Shown here: piece by piece, positions 24,477-34,329 of the stretch
How positions within the stretch are numbered: position 1 is the stretch's first letter
How the letters are laid out: each line of letters begins with the position of its first letter
Assembly: GCA_034679985.1 (NCBI GenBank)
Contig: JAXITR010000003.1
Span: 1-64,000, forward strand
DNA from: CAMDTE01 sp034679985
GTDB taxonomy: Bacteria; Bacteroidota; Bacteroidia; Flavobacteriales; Schleiferiaceae
Direction: 5' to 3'
Length of the DNA stretch: 64,000 nucleotides
Notes under the pieces: generated by a model
The model's database searches: none
Told to the model about the DNA's origin: nothing
Seen by the model: only the letters and a program-made list of their open reading frames with translations
Translations under genes and position numbers: made by a program

Positions 24477-25856
24477 TTAGCGCTGGGAATGTTGGGTAAA
24501 ATGGTCTTCAAAAACGGAAACCAATCGGTCGATGTCTCCGGCACCTAAGGTCATCAGCAAGGAAGGGTGGGTGCGTAGAACCCATTCCACCGCCGCTTGG
24601 GGAGACAAAACTTGCGGTCGTTTTTCTTCCGGGAAGGCCGCGGCCAGGGCCTCTGAGGTGATGCCCGGAAGGGGCAATTCCCGCGCGGGGTAGATGGGCA
24701 AGAGTACCACGGTATCTGCTTCCTGCAAGGCATCGGCGAATTCGGGAAGGAAGTCCCGGGTGCGCGTGAAGAGGTGGGGCTGAAAGAGTGCGGTCAAGGG
24801 GCGGTTGGGGTGCAGTTGGCGCGCGGCCCGCAGGGCGGCGCGTATTTCGGTGGGATGGTGGGCGTAGTCGTCAATGTACACGGTGGCGTCCGTTCGGACC
24901 CGAACGTCAAACCGACGGGCCACTCCACGGAACGACCCTATTGCGGCACAAATGTCTTCCGTCTTTACCCCCAGCAAGTGGGCAGCTGCGGCCGCTCCCA
25001 CCGCATTCTCAATGTTGTGTCGCCCGGGGAGCCCTGCGCGAACGCCAAGAATTTCAACGTTTTCCAGGCGCAAATCAAATACTTGGTAACCGTCTTCGGT
25101 GCGGAGGTTGAAGGCGGAGTAGGCCGCGTCTGGCGCGTCCACACCGTAGGCGATTCCGCCCAGGTTCAGGCCGTTGGCCTCCAGCAAGGTGCCGCCGTTG
25201 TTCAAGGTGAGCGCGGCAAAGGCCTCAAAGGCCATACGCGCGCCTTCGGCCGTTCCGTAAATGTCCAAATGGTCCGCGTCCGTGCTGGTAATCAAGGCCA
25301 CGCGGGGACGCAGGTGCAGGAACGAACGGTCAAACTCATCAGCTTCCACCACGGTGATGGGCCCAGTTCCCGCCACGCGGTTGGAGCCAAAGTTGGTGGC
25401 GATGCCGCCCAGAAAAGCGCGCGCTCCGGTTCCAGCTTGAAACAAGATCCAGGCCAATAAACTGGACGTGGTGGTTTTTCCGTGGGTGCCGCCCACTGCC
25501 ACGCACAGGCCGTCGTTGGCCCAAGCGGCCAAAACCTCCGCGCGTTTGTAGAACGCAAAACCGCCCTGAGCAAAGTGAATGCGTTGCGGATGGTCTGCGG
25601 GAATGGCCGGCGTCCACACCACCAAAACTTCACCGGGCGTGTTGAATGGGATCGGTAGCGATTCCACCCGATCGTCTGTAGTGAACCAAACACCTTCCGC
25701 CACCAGGGCATCGGTAAGCGGGGTGGGCGTCTTGTCGTAACCGCCAACCTTCCAGCCCAGAGCTAGGGCGTGTCGCGCCAATGCGCTCATGCCAATGCCG
25801 CCAATGCCCAAGAAGTAGGCCGTGCGAACGGGGGGCAGGTGTAATGCGCTCATCAC
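24477..25856 (-). CDS. murC: UDP-N-acetylmuramate--L-alanine ligase
   Basis: A 459-residue cytoplasmic Mur ligase adding L-Ala to UDP-MurNAc with ATP. The N-terminal nucleotide-binding fold has YFLGIGGIGMSALARHA. The ATP P-loop is VGGTHGKTTTSSLLAWIL, and the central domain includes VVEADEFDRSFLHL and the C-terminal DDYAHHPTEI typical of MurC. It overlaps murG by 4 bp (25853-25856), so translation is coupled. Confidence 0.96.
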   Translation of the reverse strand: MMSALHLPPVRTAYFLGIGGIGMSALARHALALGWKVGGYDKTPTPLTDALVAEGVWFTTDDRVESLPIPFNTPGEVLVVWTPAIPADHPQRIHFAQGGFAFYKRAEVLAAWANDGLCVAVGGTHGKTTTSSLLAWILFQAGTGARAFLGGIATNFGSNRVAGTGPITVVEADEFDRSFLHLRPRVALITSTDADHLDIYGTAEGARMAFEAFAALTLNNGGTLLEANGLNLGGIAYGVDAPDAAYSAFNLRTEDGYQVFDLRLENVEILGVRAGLPGRHNIENAVGAAAAAHLLGVKTEDICAAIGSFRGVARRFDVRVRTDATVYIDDYAHHPTEIRAALRAARQLHPNRPLTALFQPHLFTRTRDFLPEFADALQEADTVVLLPIYPARELPLPGITSEALAAAFPEEKRPQVLSPQAAVEWVLRTHPSLLMTLGAGDIDRLVSVFEDHFTQHSQR

Positions 25857-26965
25857 AGGGCTTGAACAATGTGTTCCACAATGGCTTCAGTGGCTCTGGG
25901 CAGGGCTAAGGTTCGTGTGGCTGCGCGCAGTGCTGCCCGACGGTCCTCATCCGCCATCAATTCCAGAACACGAGCGTTGAGTTCCATCAGTTGGGTTTCC
26001 GGCAACAGTACGGCCGCGCCGGCGCGCTCAAAAGCCTGTGCGTTGTGCGTTTGGTGGTCTTCCGCCACGTTGGGCGAGGGCACCAAGATGGCCGGCATGC
26101 CCGCGCAGGCCAGTTCGCTCAGCGTTCCCGCACCTGCCCGGCTGATCACCAAGTCCGCAGCGCGGTATAGGGCGGTCATGTCCTGAACAAAGGCGGTGAG
26201 TTGCAGACCCGGCGTGTTTTGGGGCAGACGCGCGGCAAGGGCTGCGTGGTACAGGGCGCCGCACTGCCACACCACCTGCAATCCGGCTGCAGTCCACTGG
26301 GGCCAGGCGGCCTCCACGGCTTGGTTGATGGCGCGGGCGCCCAAGCTGCCGCCCAGCACCACCAGGATGGGCTGCGCAGGGTCCAATCCCAGCTTTTGGG
26401 CGGCTTCCGCACGTTGGTTTACGGTTGTGGGGACGGCAGCCAAAGCGGCCACGGCGGCCCGGACGGGGTTGCCGGTTTTGTACGTGCGGTCCGCCGGGAA
26501 CCAGCGCTCCAAACCGTCGTACGCCACGCATACGGCCCGTGCTTTTTGGGACACCCCGCGGTTGGTCACCCCGGCGTAGGAGTTTTGTTCCTGCACCACC
26601 GTGGGAATGCCCATTCGTTGAGCCATCCACAGGGTTGGGGCGCTGGCGTACCCGCCAGTGCCTATCACCACATCGGGTTGAAACCGACGCAAAATCCCGC
26701 GGCACAGCCACAGGCTGCGGAGGATTTTCCACGGTAAGCTAAAGTTCGCCGCCAGGCGCTGGCGCTGAAATCCGGCGATGGGCAATCCCGTAATGGGGTA
26801 CCCGGCCGCGGGAACCTTCTCCATTTCCATTTTGCCCAAGGCGCCCACGAATTCAATTTCGCAATGCGGGAAACGAGCGCGAAGACCGTCGGCAATGCTG
26901 ACCGCCGGGAAGATGTGTCCGCCGGTGCCGCCGCCGGAAAGGAGGAATCGCAGGGGCTGGCTCAT
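25853..26965 (-). CDS. murG: UDP-GlcNAc:lipid I GlcNAc transferase
   Basis: A 370-residue GT28 glycosyltransferase that converts lipid I to lipid II at the inner face of the membrane. It carries the Gly-rich G loop 1 LSGGGTGGHIFPAVSIADGL, loop 2 GTGGYASAPTLW, loop 3 LGGSLGARAINQAVE and the sugar-nucleotide-binding RAGAGTLSELACAG(M). The start at 26965 matches the family; upstream in-frame codons overlap ftsW. It overlaps ftsW by the ATGA tetranucleotide. Confidence 0.96.
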   Translation of the reverse strand: MSQPLRFLLSGGGTGGHIFPAVSIADGLRARFPHCEIEFVGALGKMEMEKVPAAGYPITGLPIAGFQRQRLAANFSLPWKILRSLWLCRGILRRFQPDVVIGTGGYASAPTLWMAQRMGIPTVVQEQNSYAGVTNRGVSQKARAVCVAYDGLERWFPADRTYKTGNPVRAAVAALAAVPTTVNQRAEAAQKLGLDPAQPILVVLGGSLGARAINQAVEAAWPQWTAAGLQVVWQCGALYHAALAARLPQNTPGLQLTAFVQDMTALYRAADLVISRAGAGTLSELACAGMPAILVPSPNVAEDHQTHNAQAFERAGAAVLLPETQLMELNARVLELMADEDRRAALRAATRTLALPRATEAIVEHIVQAL

Positions 26966-28137
26966 AAGGAAGGTTCCTCGTTGGGTTCTTTGGAAAGTAA
27001 AGACTCGGAGCCGCCCAGGGCAAAGGCGCCGTCGGCCTCCGCCTCTTCGCCCTCTCCGCGGGAAATGCCCAGAATCATGCCCATGGCCAAACACGTCATC
27101 AGAATGGACGAACCTCCCTCACTCACCAGGGGAAGTGTTTGACCGGTTACTGGGAACAAGTCCACCGCAACCATCATGTTAGTAAATGCTTGAAAGACAA
27201 TAGAAAACCCCAATCCAATGGCCATTACGTGGCCCGTGGCGTCTGTGGCGCGTTGCCCCACCCGCACCGATTGTAGGAAGATCCAAACGTAGACCAAGAC
27301 CAAAGATCCACCGCCCAGAATTCCCCATTCCTCCACCACCAATGCGTAGATGAAGTCTGTGTTCTTCTGCGGTAGAAAATTCTTTTGAATACCTCGCCCC
27401 GGACCTTGCCCCACGATGTGACCTTGGGCAATGGCCATCTTGGCCATGTCCACTTGGTAGGTGTCCGCGTTTTCTTTGGTGCCCGCAAAATTCTCAATGC
27501 GTGAGATCCAGGTATCTACCCGGTTGGGAAAAACACCGGGGAAAGCCTTGGCGGCCAACACGAACAGCAGCAGCAACCCAACCGCGATACCCAGCAATTG
27601 AAAATAGGCCTTTCGGGGAAAATTAGCGGTCCAAAGCACCACCGATGCATTGATGAACAAAAGCACCGCCGTGGACAAGTTGGCCGGCAAAACAAGTCCG
27701 CAGATCAATCCCAGGGGAAGCACCACGCTCCACAATCCTTCGCGCAGTGTCTTTGGGGGGTTTTTCTTGGTCAATACCCGGCTGAGATGAGCTAGGAGAA
27801 TGATGTTGGCCAAGGCCGACGGTTGAAAACTGAGGCCCGCAATGCGAAACCAACGGGCCGCATTGGCACCGGCAATGGTGTCCCCTTGTGCCAAGGTGTA
27901 GGCCAACAAGGCAGTGACAACAAAAAGACCTAGAAACGCGGCGGCACCGTAGTATTTGCTGGGAATCCGATGCACCACTACGGCCATTACCACACCCAAC
28001 CCGGCAAAGAATACGTGGTTGCCAAATCCGGCCCGACTCCCGCTGAATACCGGCAGAAAGGAAAACACCATCAACGCCAAAAACAACATCCACAAAATGG
28101 TGTTGCCTTGGAAGAATCGTCGGATGAGTGCGCGCAC
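26962..28137 (-). CDS. ftsW: Lipid II polymerase / division protein FtsW (SEDS)
   Basis: A 391-residue SEDS-family protein with about ten transmembrane helices. Family marks include WFRIAGLSFQPSALANI near residue 90, the GQGPGRGIQKNFLPQKNTDF periplasmic loop with FIYALVVEEWG, and VDLFPVTGQTLPLVSEGGSS near the end. FtsW polymerises lipid II with its cognate class B PBP, here probably the FtsI encoded at 32299-34329. The charged C-terminal tail is cytoplasmic. Confidence 0.95.
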   Translation of the reverse strand: MRALIRRFFQGNTILWMLFLALMVFSFLPVFSGSRAGFGNHVFFAGLGVVMAVVVHRIPSKYYGAAAFLGLFVVTALLAYTLAQGDTIAGANAARWFRIAGLSFQPSALANIILLAHLSRVLTKKNPPKTLREGLWSVVLPLGLICGLVLPANLSTAVLLFINASVVLWTANFPRKAYFQLLGIAVGLLLLFVLAAKAFPGVFPNRVDTWISRIENFAGTKENADTYQVDMAKMAIAQGHIVGQGPGRGIQKNFLPQKNTDFIYALVVEEWGILGGGSLVLVYVWIFLQSVRVGQRATDATGHVMAIGLGFSIVFQAFTNMMVAVDLFPVTGQTLPLVSEGGSSILMTCLAMGMILGISRGEGEEAEADGAFALGGSESLLSKEPNEEPSL

Positions 28138-28176
28138 GGCTGGATTTTTTGGAAGGTTTGTATGCTGGACGCTTTG

Positions 28177-29571
28177 TTACAGGCTGCGGACGTTTTCTTT
28201 GAACTGTCGGCCGCGGTCCTCGTAGTTTTGAAACAAATCAAAGCTGGCGCAACAGGGGGAGAGCAGCACGGTATCTCCTTTGCGGGCCAAGCTGTAGCTG
28301 GCCTTCACGGCATCCGCCATGGAGCGCGTTTCCACCACGGGGAGGTGGCTGTTGGCGAAGGCCGCTAGGATCTTGGAGTTGTCCGTGCCCAGGCACACAA
28401 TGGCCTTTACTTTACTCGCCACCAAGGGCATGAGTTCCGTGTAGTCGTTTCCTTTGTCCACGCCGCCCACAATCCAGACGGTGGGGTGCTGCATGCTCTC
28501 CAGGGCGTAGTAGGTTGAGTTTACGTTGGTGGCTTTGGAGTCGTGGATGAAGGAAATTCCGTGAACAGATGCCACGGTCTCCAAGCGGTGTTCCAAGCTT
28601 TCGAAGTGCGCCAAACTTTCGCGAACGGCCTCTTTGCGAACATGAAGAAGTCGGGCAGCAAGTCCAGCTGCCAAAGAGTTGTACGCGTTGTGTTTGCCTT
28701 GGAGAGCGAGTTCTTCGATGGTCATGGTTTCGCGTGTTTTGGGGTCGTGGATGAGGTAGGTTGGGTGTTCGGTAGATTCATGGGCCGCCACCGTGCCGTG
28801 CACGGCAAAGGCGCCAAAGGCATTGGGTGCCGGAGCTGGGTTCAAGCTGAACGGAAGAAGTTGGGAACGGATGGGGTTGGCCTCCATTGCGATTGCCGTT
28901 TCCGGATCTTCCAGGCAGTAGAGGAAGTAGTCTTCTTCCGTTTGTGCTTGCGCAATGCGCATTTTGGAGGCGGCGTAGCGCTCCATTTGGTACGCGTAGC
29001 GGTCCAAATGGTCCGGGGTGATGTTGCAGAGGATGGCGATGTGCGGACGAAAGGCGTAGCAGTTGTCCAACTGAAAGCTGCTGACCTCCAATACGTACAG
29101 TGGTTTTGGGTTCCGCGCCACCTGCAGTGCGAAACTTTGTCCGATGTTGCCTCCCAGGCCCACTTCCAAGCCCGCCTGCTCCACAATGTGGTGCGTGAGG
29201 GTGGTGGTGGTGGTTTTCCCGTTGGAGCCCGTAATGGCCACAATGGGGCTGGTGGTGTAGTGAAAAGCAAATTCTAGTTCAGACCACACGGGAATTCCGC
29301 GCTCCAAGCAAGCCGCTACGGCGGGAGCCGTGTCCGGGATGCCGGGGGATTTGATCAACAAATCAGACGCCAGCAACACCTCCAGAGAGTGCTCGCCTTG
29401 CTCGTAGGCGATGCCTTCGTGGTCCAGTTGGGCCGCGTACTGCGCCTTCAACGTGCCGCCGTCGCTCAAAAACACGCGGTGGCCGCGGTCTTTGGCCAAG
29501 ATGGCTGCGCCCACGCCGCTTTCGCCGCCGCCCAGGATGGCTACCGAAGGGTATTGGTCCAGTAGGTTCAC
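28177..29571 (-). CDS. murD: UDP-MurNAc-L-Ala--D-glutamate ligase
   Basis: A 464-residue Mur ligase adding D-Glu. The N-terminal Rossmann loop is VAILGGGESGVGAAILA, the ATP P-loop is ITGSNGKTTTTTLTHHIVEQ and the C-terminal domain shows FIHDSKATNVNSTYYAL, which is the MurD-specific NDSKATN-type motif. The proposed start is the GTG at 29571 (VNLLDQYPSVAIL), which leaves 4 bp after mraY. An ATG at 29628 would overlap mraY by about 50 bp and add residues not expected in MurD. Confidence 0.94.
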   Translation of the reverse strand: MNLLDQYPSVAILGGGESGVGAAILAKDRGHRVFLSDGGTLKAQYAAQLDHEGIAYEQGEHSLEVLLASDLLIKSPGIPDTAPAVAACLERGIPVWSELEFAFHYTTSPIVAITGSNGKTTTTTLTHHIVEQAGLEVGLGGNIGQSFALQVARNPKPLYVLEVSSFQLDNCYAFRPHIAILCNITPDHLDRYAYQMERYAASKMRIAQAQTEEDYFLYCLEDPETAIAMEANPIRSQLLPFSLNPAPAPNAFGAFAVHGTVAAHESTEHPTYLIHDPKTRETMTIEELALQGKHNAYNSLAAGLAARLLHVRKEAVRESLAHFESLEHRLETVASVHGISFIHDSKATNVNSTYYALESMQHPTVWIVGGVDKGNDYTELMPLVASKVKAIVCLGTDNSKILAAFANSHLPVVETRSMADAVKASYSLARKGDTVLLSPCCASFDLFQNYEDRGRQFKENVRSL

Positions 29572-29575
29572 GGAA

Positions 29576-30811
29576 TCAACGCAGTTTGAGGGTGATGATG
29601 GAGAAAACCGCCAAGAGGATGCCCACAATCCAAAAGCGCGTCACAATTTTCGCTTCGTGGTAGCCCTTCTTTTGGTAGTGGTGGTGGAGCGGAGACATCA
29701 GGAAAATCCGACGACCCTCGCCGTATTTTTTCTTGGTGTACTTGAAGTAGGTAACCTGAAGAACCACAGACAAATTCTCCACCAAGAATACCCCGGCCAG
29801 AATGGGGATCAGCAATTCTTTGCGGATGGCAATGGCAAATACGGCAATGATTCCACCGATGGACAAGCTGCCGGTGTCGCCCATAAATACCTGGGCGGGG
29901 TAGGTATTGTACCACAAGAAGCCAATGCAGGCCCCCAGGAAAGCGGCGGCGAACACCACCAGTTCACCCGTATTGGGGATGTACATGATGTCCAGGTAGG
30001 AGGCAAAAACTACGGAGCCGCTGACGTACGCCAACACGGCCAAGGCAAACGCCACGATGGCCGACGTCCCCGCCGCCAGTCCGTCCAGACCGTCGGTCAG
30101 GTTGGCGCCGTTGCTCACGGCCGTCACAATGAACAGCACAATGGGAATGAACACCAGCCAGGCCCAGTCTGCCGCGTGCTCGCCAAAAACCACCGCCAAA
30201 TCGGCATAGTCAAAAGTGGTTTCCTTGAGGAAGGGAACCGTGGTTTTTAAACTCTTCACGGCCGGCCCAAAAGTGGGGATGCCGCGTGCCTCTTCGCCGT
30301 GCAGATTGACGTCTGCTTGGGCAGGAAGTTCTTCTTTCATCACCACATCGGGGTGGAGGTAAAAGGCCGCACCCACAATGACGCCCAGTCCAATTTGGCC
30401 GATGACTTTGAAGATGCCCCGAAGGCCCTCTTTGTTCTTTTTGAAAACCTTGATGTAGTCGTCCAAAAACCCAATGAACCCCATCCAAACGGTGGTCAGC
30501 AACAGCAGTTGGATGTAGATGTTGTCCAGTTTAGCCAGAAGCAGGGTGGGGACCAAGATGGCTGCCAGGATGATGAGGCCGCCCATGGTGGGGGTTCCTT
30601 TTTTCTGCATTTGACCTTCTAAGCCTAAATCACGAACCGTTTCGCCAATTTGCTTCCGGCGCAGGGCGTCGATCAGTTGGCGCCCAAAGACCATGGAGAT
30701 CAGGAGCGAAATGAGGATGGCCATTCCGGCGCGGAACGTAATGAACCGGAAGAGGCCCGCGCCGGGCACGTCGTACGCGGAATCCAGGTAGGAGAAGAGT
30801 TCGGTCAGCAT
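29576..30811 (-). CDS. mraY: Phospho-MurNAc-pentapeptide transferase
   Basis: A 411-residue polytopic membrane enzyme forming lipid I from UDP-MurNAc-pentapeptide and undecaprenyl phosphate. Diagnostic sequences are KKGTPTMGGLIIL, FLDDYIKVFKKNKEGL with the catalytic Asp pair, NLTDGLDGLAAG and, near the C-terminus, SPLHHHYQKKG. The insert between residues about 150 and 230 matches the longer loops of Bacteroidota MraY. Confidence 0.97.
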   Translation of the reverse strand: MLTELFSYLDSAYDVPGAGLFRFITFRAGMAILISLLISMVFGRQLIDALRRKQIGETVRDLGLEGQMQKKGTPTMGGLIILAAILVPTLLLAKLDNIYIQLLLLTTVWMGFIGFLDDYIKVFKKNKEGLRGIFKVIGQIGLGVIVGAAFYLHPDVVMKEELPAQADVNLHGEEARGIPTFGPAVKSLKTTVPFLKETTFDYADLAVVFGEHAADWAWLVFIPIVLFIVTAVSNGANLTDGLDGLAAGTSAIVAFALAVLAYVSGSVVFASYLDIMYIPNTGELVVFAAAFLGACIGFLWYNTYPAQVFMGDTGSLSIGGIIAVFAIAIRKELLIPILAGVFLVENLSVVLQVTYFKYTKKKYGEGRRIFLMSPLHHHYQKKGYHEAKIVTRFWIVGILLAVFSIITLKLR

Positions 30812-30835
30812 CGCAAGTTGTCTTTAAAGAGCGGC

Positions 30836-32302
30836 TTAAACGTTGAGCACTAGGAAGGTTTCCAGCAATACGGCGCGGTCGTCAAACGGATGGCGAACGC
30901 CTTGGATTTCCTGGTAGGTTTCGTGCCCTTTACCGGCCACCAGAACGATATCTCCCGGCTGGGCACGCTGCACGGCCAGTTTAATGGCCTCTTTGCGGTC
31001 CGGGAGGGTGGTGGATTTTCGGATCAAAACGGGGTCCAGCCCGGCTTCCATCTCGCGCAGAATTTCCGCGGGATCTTCGGTGCGGGGATTGTCTGCAGTC
31101 AAGACCACCGCGTCGCTTTTTTCCGCGGCAATTTTGGCCATGACCGGGCGTTTGGACTTGTCCCGATCTCCGCCGCAGCCCACCACGGTGATGACTTTCG
31201 CGCCGGCGTTGTGGCGAAACTCGGCCAACGTGTTCAGCACGTTTTCCAGAGCGTCTGGCGTGTGGGCGTAGTCCACCACGCCCAAGATTCCCGTGGCGCT
31301 TTGCACCGTTTGAAACCTGCCGTCCGGTGCCGTCAGGGAACTCAGCGCGGTGCGTACCCGTTCGTCGTCTTGGCTCAACAGATCCGCAACGCCGTAGATG
31401 GCGGCCACGTTGTACGCGTTGAACGCACCAATCAACCGCACCCACAACTCCTTTTGATTCAAGGTAATCAGCAATCCGGTCAGGTGGCTTTCCAGCAGTT
31501 TGACCTTGTAGTCCGACGGGCTGCGCAAGGCAAAGGTGTGTACGCGAGCCTTGGTGTTGAGCACCATGGTGGCTCCGTGTTTGTCGTCCGCATTCACCAG
31601 AGCAAAGGCGTCTTTTTTCAGGCCGTCGAACAACAATTTCTTCGCGCGGATGTAGTTGTCAAACGTGCCGTGGTAGTCCAGGTGGTCGTGGGTGATGTTG
31701 GTGAAAACAGCGCCGGCAAAGCGGGTTCCGGATACGCGGTGCTGCACCAATCCGTGCGAACTCACTTCCATGAAGGCGTATTTGCATCCGGCGTCCACCA
31801 TTTCCGCCAAAAGTTTTTGCAGCACCAGAGCATTGGGCGTGGTGTGGGTCGACGGTTCGCAGCGGCCGGACACGCAGTTGACCACGGTGGAAATCAGGCC
31901 GCTTTTGCGGTCCAAGGAGGCAAACAATTGGTACAGCAAGGTGGCGGTGGTGGTCTTTCCGTTCGTGCCGGTTATGCCAATCAGTTGCAATTTTTCGGAG
32001 GGGCGGTCGTACCAGTTGCAGGCCAGCCAGCCCAAAGCTTCGGAGGCATCGGCTACCTGAATCCAAGCCACGTGATCTTGCGGTGCTTCTGGCAAATCTT
32101 CGCATACCACGGCACAAGCGCCCGCTGCCAATGCCGCCTCAATGTACTGGTGTCCGTCCGAGGCGGTTCCTTTGATGGCAACAAAAAGGTAGTCCTTGGC
32201 CACGTGGCGGGAGTTGTCCGCAATGCCAGCCACAGCCGCATGCATGGGGCCTACGGTTGCTTTAATCTTCAGGTCCCTAAGGAGTTCGCGCAGCAGTTTC
32301 AT
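30836..32302 (-). CDS. murE: UDP-MurNAc-tripeptide synthetase (meso-DAP adding)
   Basis: A 488-residue Mur ligase. The P-loop is IGITGTNGKTTTATLLYQL near residues 110-128, the central domain includes ITHDHLDYHGT and the C-terminal domain contains DNPRTEDP. The DNPR sequence is the meso-diaminopimelate specificity motif, so the peptidoglycan is DAP-type. It overlaps ftsI by 4 bp (32299-32302). murF and ddl are not in this cluster. Confidence 0.96.
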   Translation of the reverse strand: MKLLRELLRDLKIKATVGPMHAAVAGIADNSRHVAKDYLFVAIKGTASDGHQYIEAALAAGACAVVCEDLPEAPQDHVAWIQVADASEALGWLACNWYDRPSEKLQLIGITGTNGKTTTATLLYQLFASLDRKSGLISTVVNCVSGRCEPSTHTTPNALVLQKLLAEMVDAGCKYAFMEVSSHGLVQHRVSGTRFAGAVFTNITHDHLDYHGTFDNYIRAKKLLFDGLKKDAFALVNADDKHGATMVLNTKARVHTFALRSPSDYKVKLLESHLTGLLITLNQKELWVRLIGAFNAYNVAAIYGVADLLSQDDERVRTALSSLTAPDGRFQTVQSATGILGVVDYAHTPDALENVLNTLAEFRHNAGAKVITVVGCGGDRDKSKRPVMAKIAAEKSDAVVLTADNPRTEDPAEILREMEAGLDPVLIRKSTTLPDRKEAIKLAVQRAQPGDIVLVAGKGHETYQEIQGVRHPFDDRAVLLETFLVLNV

Positions 32303-34329
32303 CCCAATACCAGTTCAACGGTTCCTCGAACGTTCCGTAGGGGAGTGCCCGCAGGGATCGATTGTTTTTTAACCCGACCGGCCCCGCGCACCCGCACGCG
32401 GCAGCCGGCATTTTCCAACAACGCCAATGCCCGATGCCCCGGCAAGCCCACCACGTCCGGCAGCATGCCGTTGCCTGCGCGACGGGCAGCCCGCTCCACC
32501 AGCGCGTCGGTTTTCTTCATCCGGCGGCCGGCCGCCTCGGCCAATCCGGCCTCGGCCGCCGCCTCCGCCACGCGGTACGGCGCCGGAGACAACTTGTTCA
32601 CCGCCAAGGCAACTTCTTGGAAAACGGGCCCGGCCAAGGCACCCCCCGAAGGTTCCGCCATTTTGGGTTTGTACAGCAAAACCACGCAGGTGTACTGGGG
32701 ATTTTCCGCGGGAAAATAGCCGGCAAAGGAAACCTGGTAGTGGTAACCGCCTGCATCCGCATCCCGGTATTCCACCCGGTTGGTGCCCGTTTTTCCCGCA
32801 ATGGACAACGAATCCGTATACACGTGTTTGCGCCCGGTCCCTTGGCGCACCGCCCGCACCAACAGCTGGTGCATCACCGCGCGGGATTCCTGTGCGCAAA
32901 TGGACGGATGAACCACGGTGGGGGCATACCGTTCCACCACCGTTCCGCGGTCCCGGATTTCTTCCACCACCATCGGCTTCAGCAATTTCCCCCCGTTGGC
33001 CAGTGCATTGTAGAACATTGCGGTTTGCAGCGGAGTGACCAAGACGTTGTAGCCGTAGAACATGCGGGATAGGGTTACGTTTCCGTACCACGTTTTGTCC
33101 CCCGGCTTTGGGATGCGGGGCTTGCTTTCCCCCGGCAATTCTATGCCGGTGCGTTCGCCCAATCCAAATTGATACAGACGGTCCGCAAAGTCTTCCGGGT
33201 GTTTACTAAAATGGGGAAACAGCGCCTTCACCATCCCAATGTTGGACGACACCTCCAAGGCATGTCCCACCGTGATGTTGCCGTGCCCCCCCTTCTTGGA
33301 ATCCGTAATGGGCGCAGCGCGTCCGGGAAAGAGGTCCAACCGTCCGTCTCCGGTTTGCACCCATTGGGCGGTGTCCACCACACCCTCCTCCAAGCCAGCC
33401 AGCAAGGCCGCAACTTTGAAGGTGGAGCCCGGCTCTGTAGCGGCCCAAACCGCGTAGTTCACGGTCTCCGAATAACCGGAATCCCCTTCCAGTTTGCCCA
33501 AATTAACCAATGCCCTTATTTTGCCCGTACGGGCCTCCACCAAGATCACCGTTCCGTATTCGGCTTGGGTTTCGTCCAGCTTTTTCCGCAGCGCTTTGTC
33601 TGCGATGTCTTGCATGCGAACGTCCAAGGTGGTCACCAAGTCCCGGCCGTCGTGCGGCTCTACGGCGTAGGTGTTTTCAATGGGTTTCCACATGTTGCGG
33701 CCGAGGTGCTGCATCACGCGCGAGCCGTCTTTTCCCCGCAGCGTCTCCGAAAACTGACCTTCCAAACCCTCGCGCGCATCGGCCCGGTCGTAGCCCAAGG
33801 TTCGGGCCGCTAAATTGTCAAAAGCCCGTACGCGTTTGGGTGTTTCTTCGGTGATCATTCCACCTTCGTGCCCAGCGCCCTTAAAGAGGGCCAGTTTTGT
33901 AGTGGTTTCCATCGCGGTGAAGCGCACCTCGCGGCCCAACAGCACGTACCTTTTTCCGTCCCGATGCGCCTTGCGCAAATAACTAAACCACGCTCCGGCC
34001 GTGCGCTGCCCCAACACGCGTGCCAGCGTGTCGGCGGCATTAGCTGCGTGGGCATTGAAGCGCACGTCGTCCACTACGGCGGCATCCCAATAAAGGGCAT
34101 AAAGGGGCATGGAGGTCACCAGCAACTGGCCGTCGGCGGAATACAAATTGCCACGAGTGGCGGGAACCGGACGAATTTGGATGCGTTGTTCTGCCAGTTC
34201 TTTGCGCAACGCCGGACCGTCCACCACGGAAATGCGGATCAATTGCCCCACCACCAACAACGCCAGAATCCCCATCAGCAGGGACAAAAGCGTTGCCATT
34301 TTTGCCGAATGCCCCCGCGCGTTACTCAT
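32299..34329 (-). CDS. ftsI: Class B penicillin-binding protein FtsI (PBP3) with PASTA domain
   Basis: A 676-residue septal transpeptidase. One transmembrane helix is at about residues 12-33, followed by the pedestal domain with RGNLYSADGQLLVTS. The transpeptidase domain has STFK (302-305, catalytic Ser302), SSN (361-363) and KTG (513-515). A C-terminal PASTA domain covers roughly residues 615-676 (MLPDVVGLPGHRALALLENA). PASTA on FtsI is usual in Bacteroidota but not in enterobacteria. It works with FtsW and FtsL in septal peptidoglycan synthesis. Confidence 0.95.
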   Translation of the reverse strand: MSNARGHSAKMATLLSLLMGILALLVVGQLIRISVVDGPALRKELAEQRIQIRPVPATRGNLYSADGQLLVTSMPLYALYWDAAVVDDVRFNAHAANAADTLARVLGQRTAGAWFSYLRKAHRDGKRYVLLGREVRFTAMETTTKLALFKGAGHEGGMITEETPKRVRAFDNLAARTLGYDRADAREGLEGQFSETLRGKDGSRVMQHLGRNMWKPIENTYAVEPHDGRDLVTTLDVRMQDIADKALRKKLDETQAEYGTVILVEARTGKIRALVNLGKLEGDSGYSETVNYAVWAATEPGSTFKVAALLAGLEEGVVDTAQWVQTGDGRLDLFPGRAAPITDSKKGGHGNITVGHALEVSSNIGMVKALFPHFSKHPEDFADRLYQFGLGERTGIELPGESKPRIPKPGDKTWYGNVTLSRMFYGYNVLVTPLQTAMFYNALANGGKLLKPMVVEEIRDRGTVVERYAPTVVHPSICAQESRAVMHQLLVRAVRQGTGRKHVYTDSLSIAGKTGTNRVEYRDADAGGYHYQVSFAGYFPAENPQYTCVVLLYKPKMAEPSGGALAGPVFQEVALAVNKLSPAPYRVAEAAAEAGLAEAAGRRMKKTDALVERAARRAGNGMLPDVVGLPGHRALALLENAGCRVRVRGAGRVKKQSIPAGTPLRNVRGTVELVLG

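Noticed and set aside
30890..32719. 609-codon open frame antisense to murE and ftsI
   Set aside because: It runs across two real genes on the other strand and its translation has no recognisable domain.
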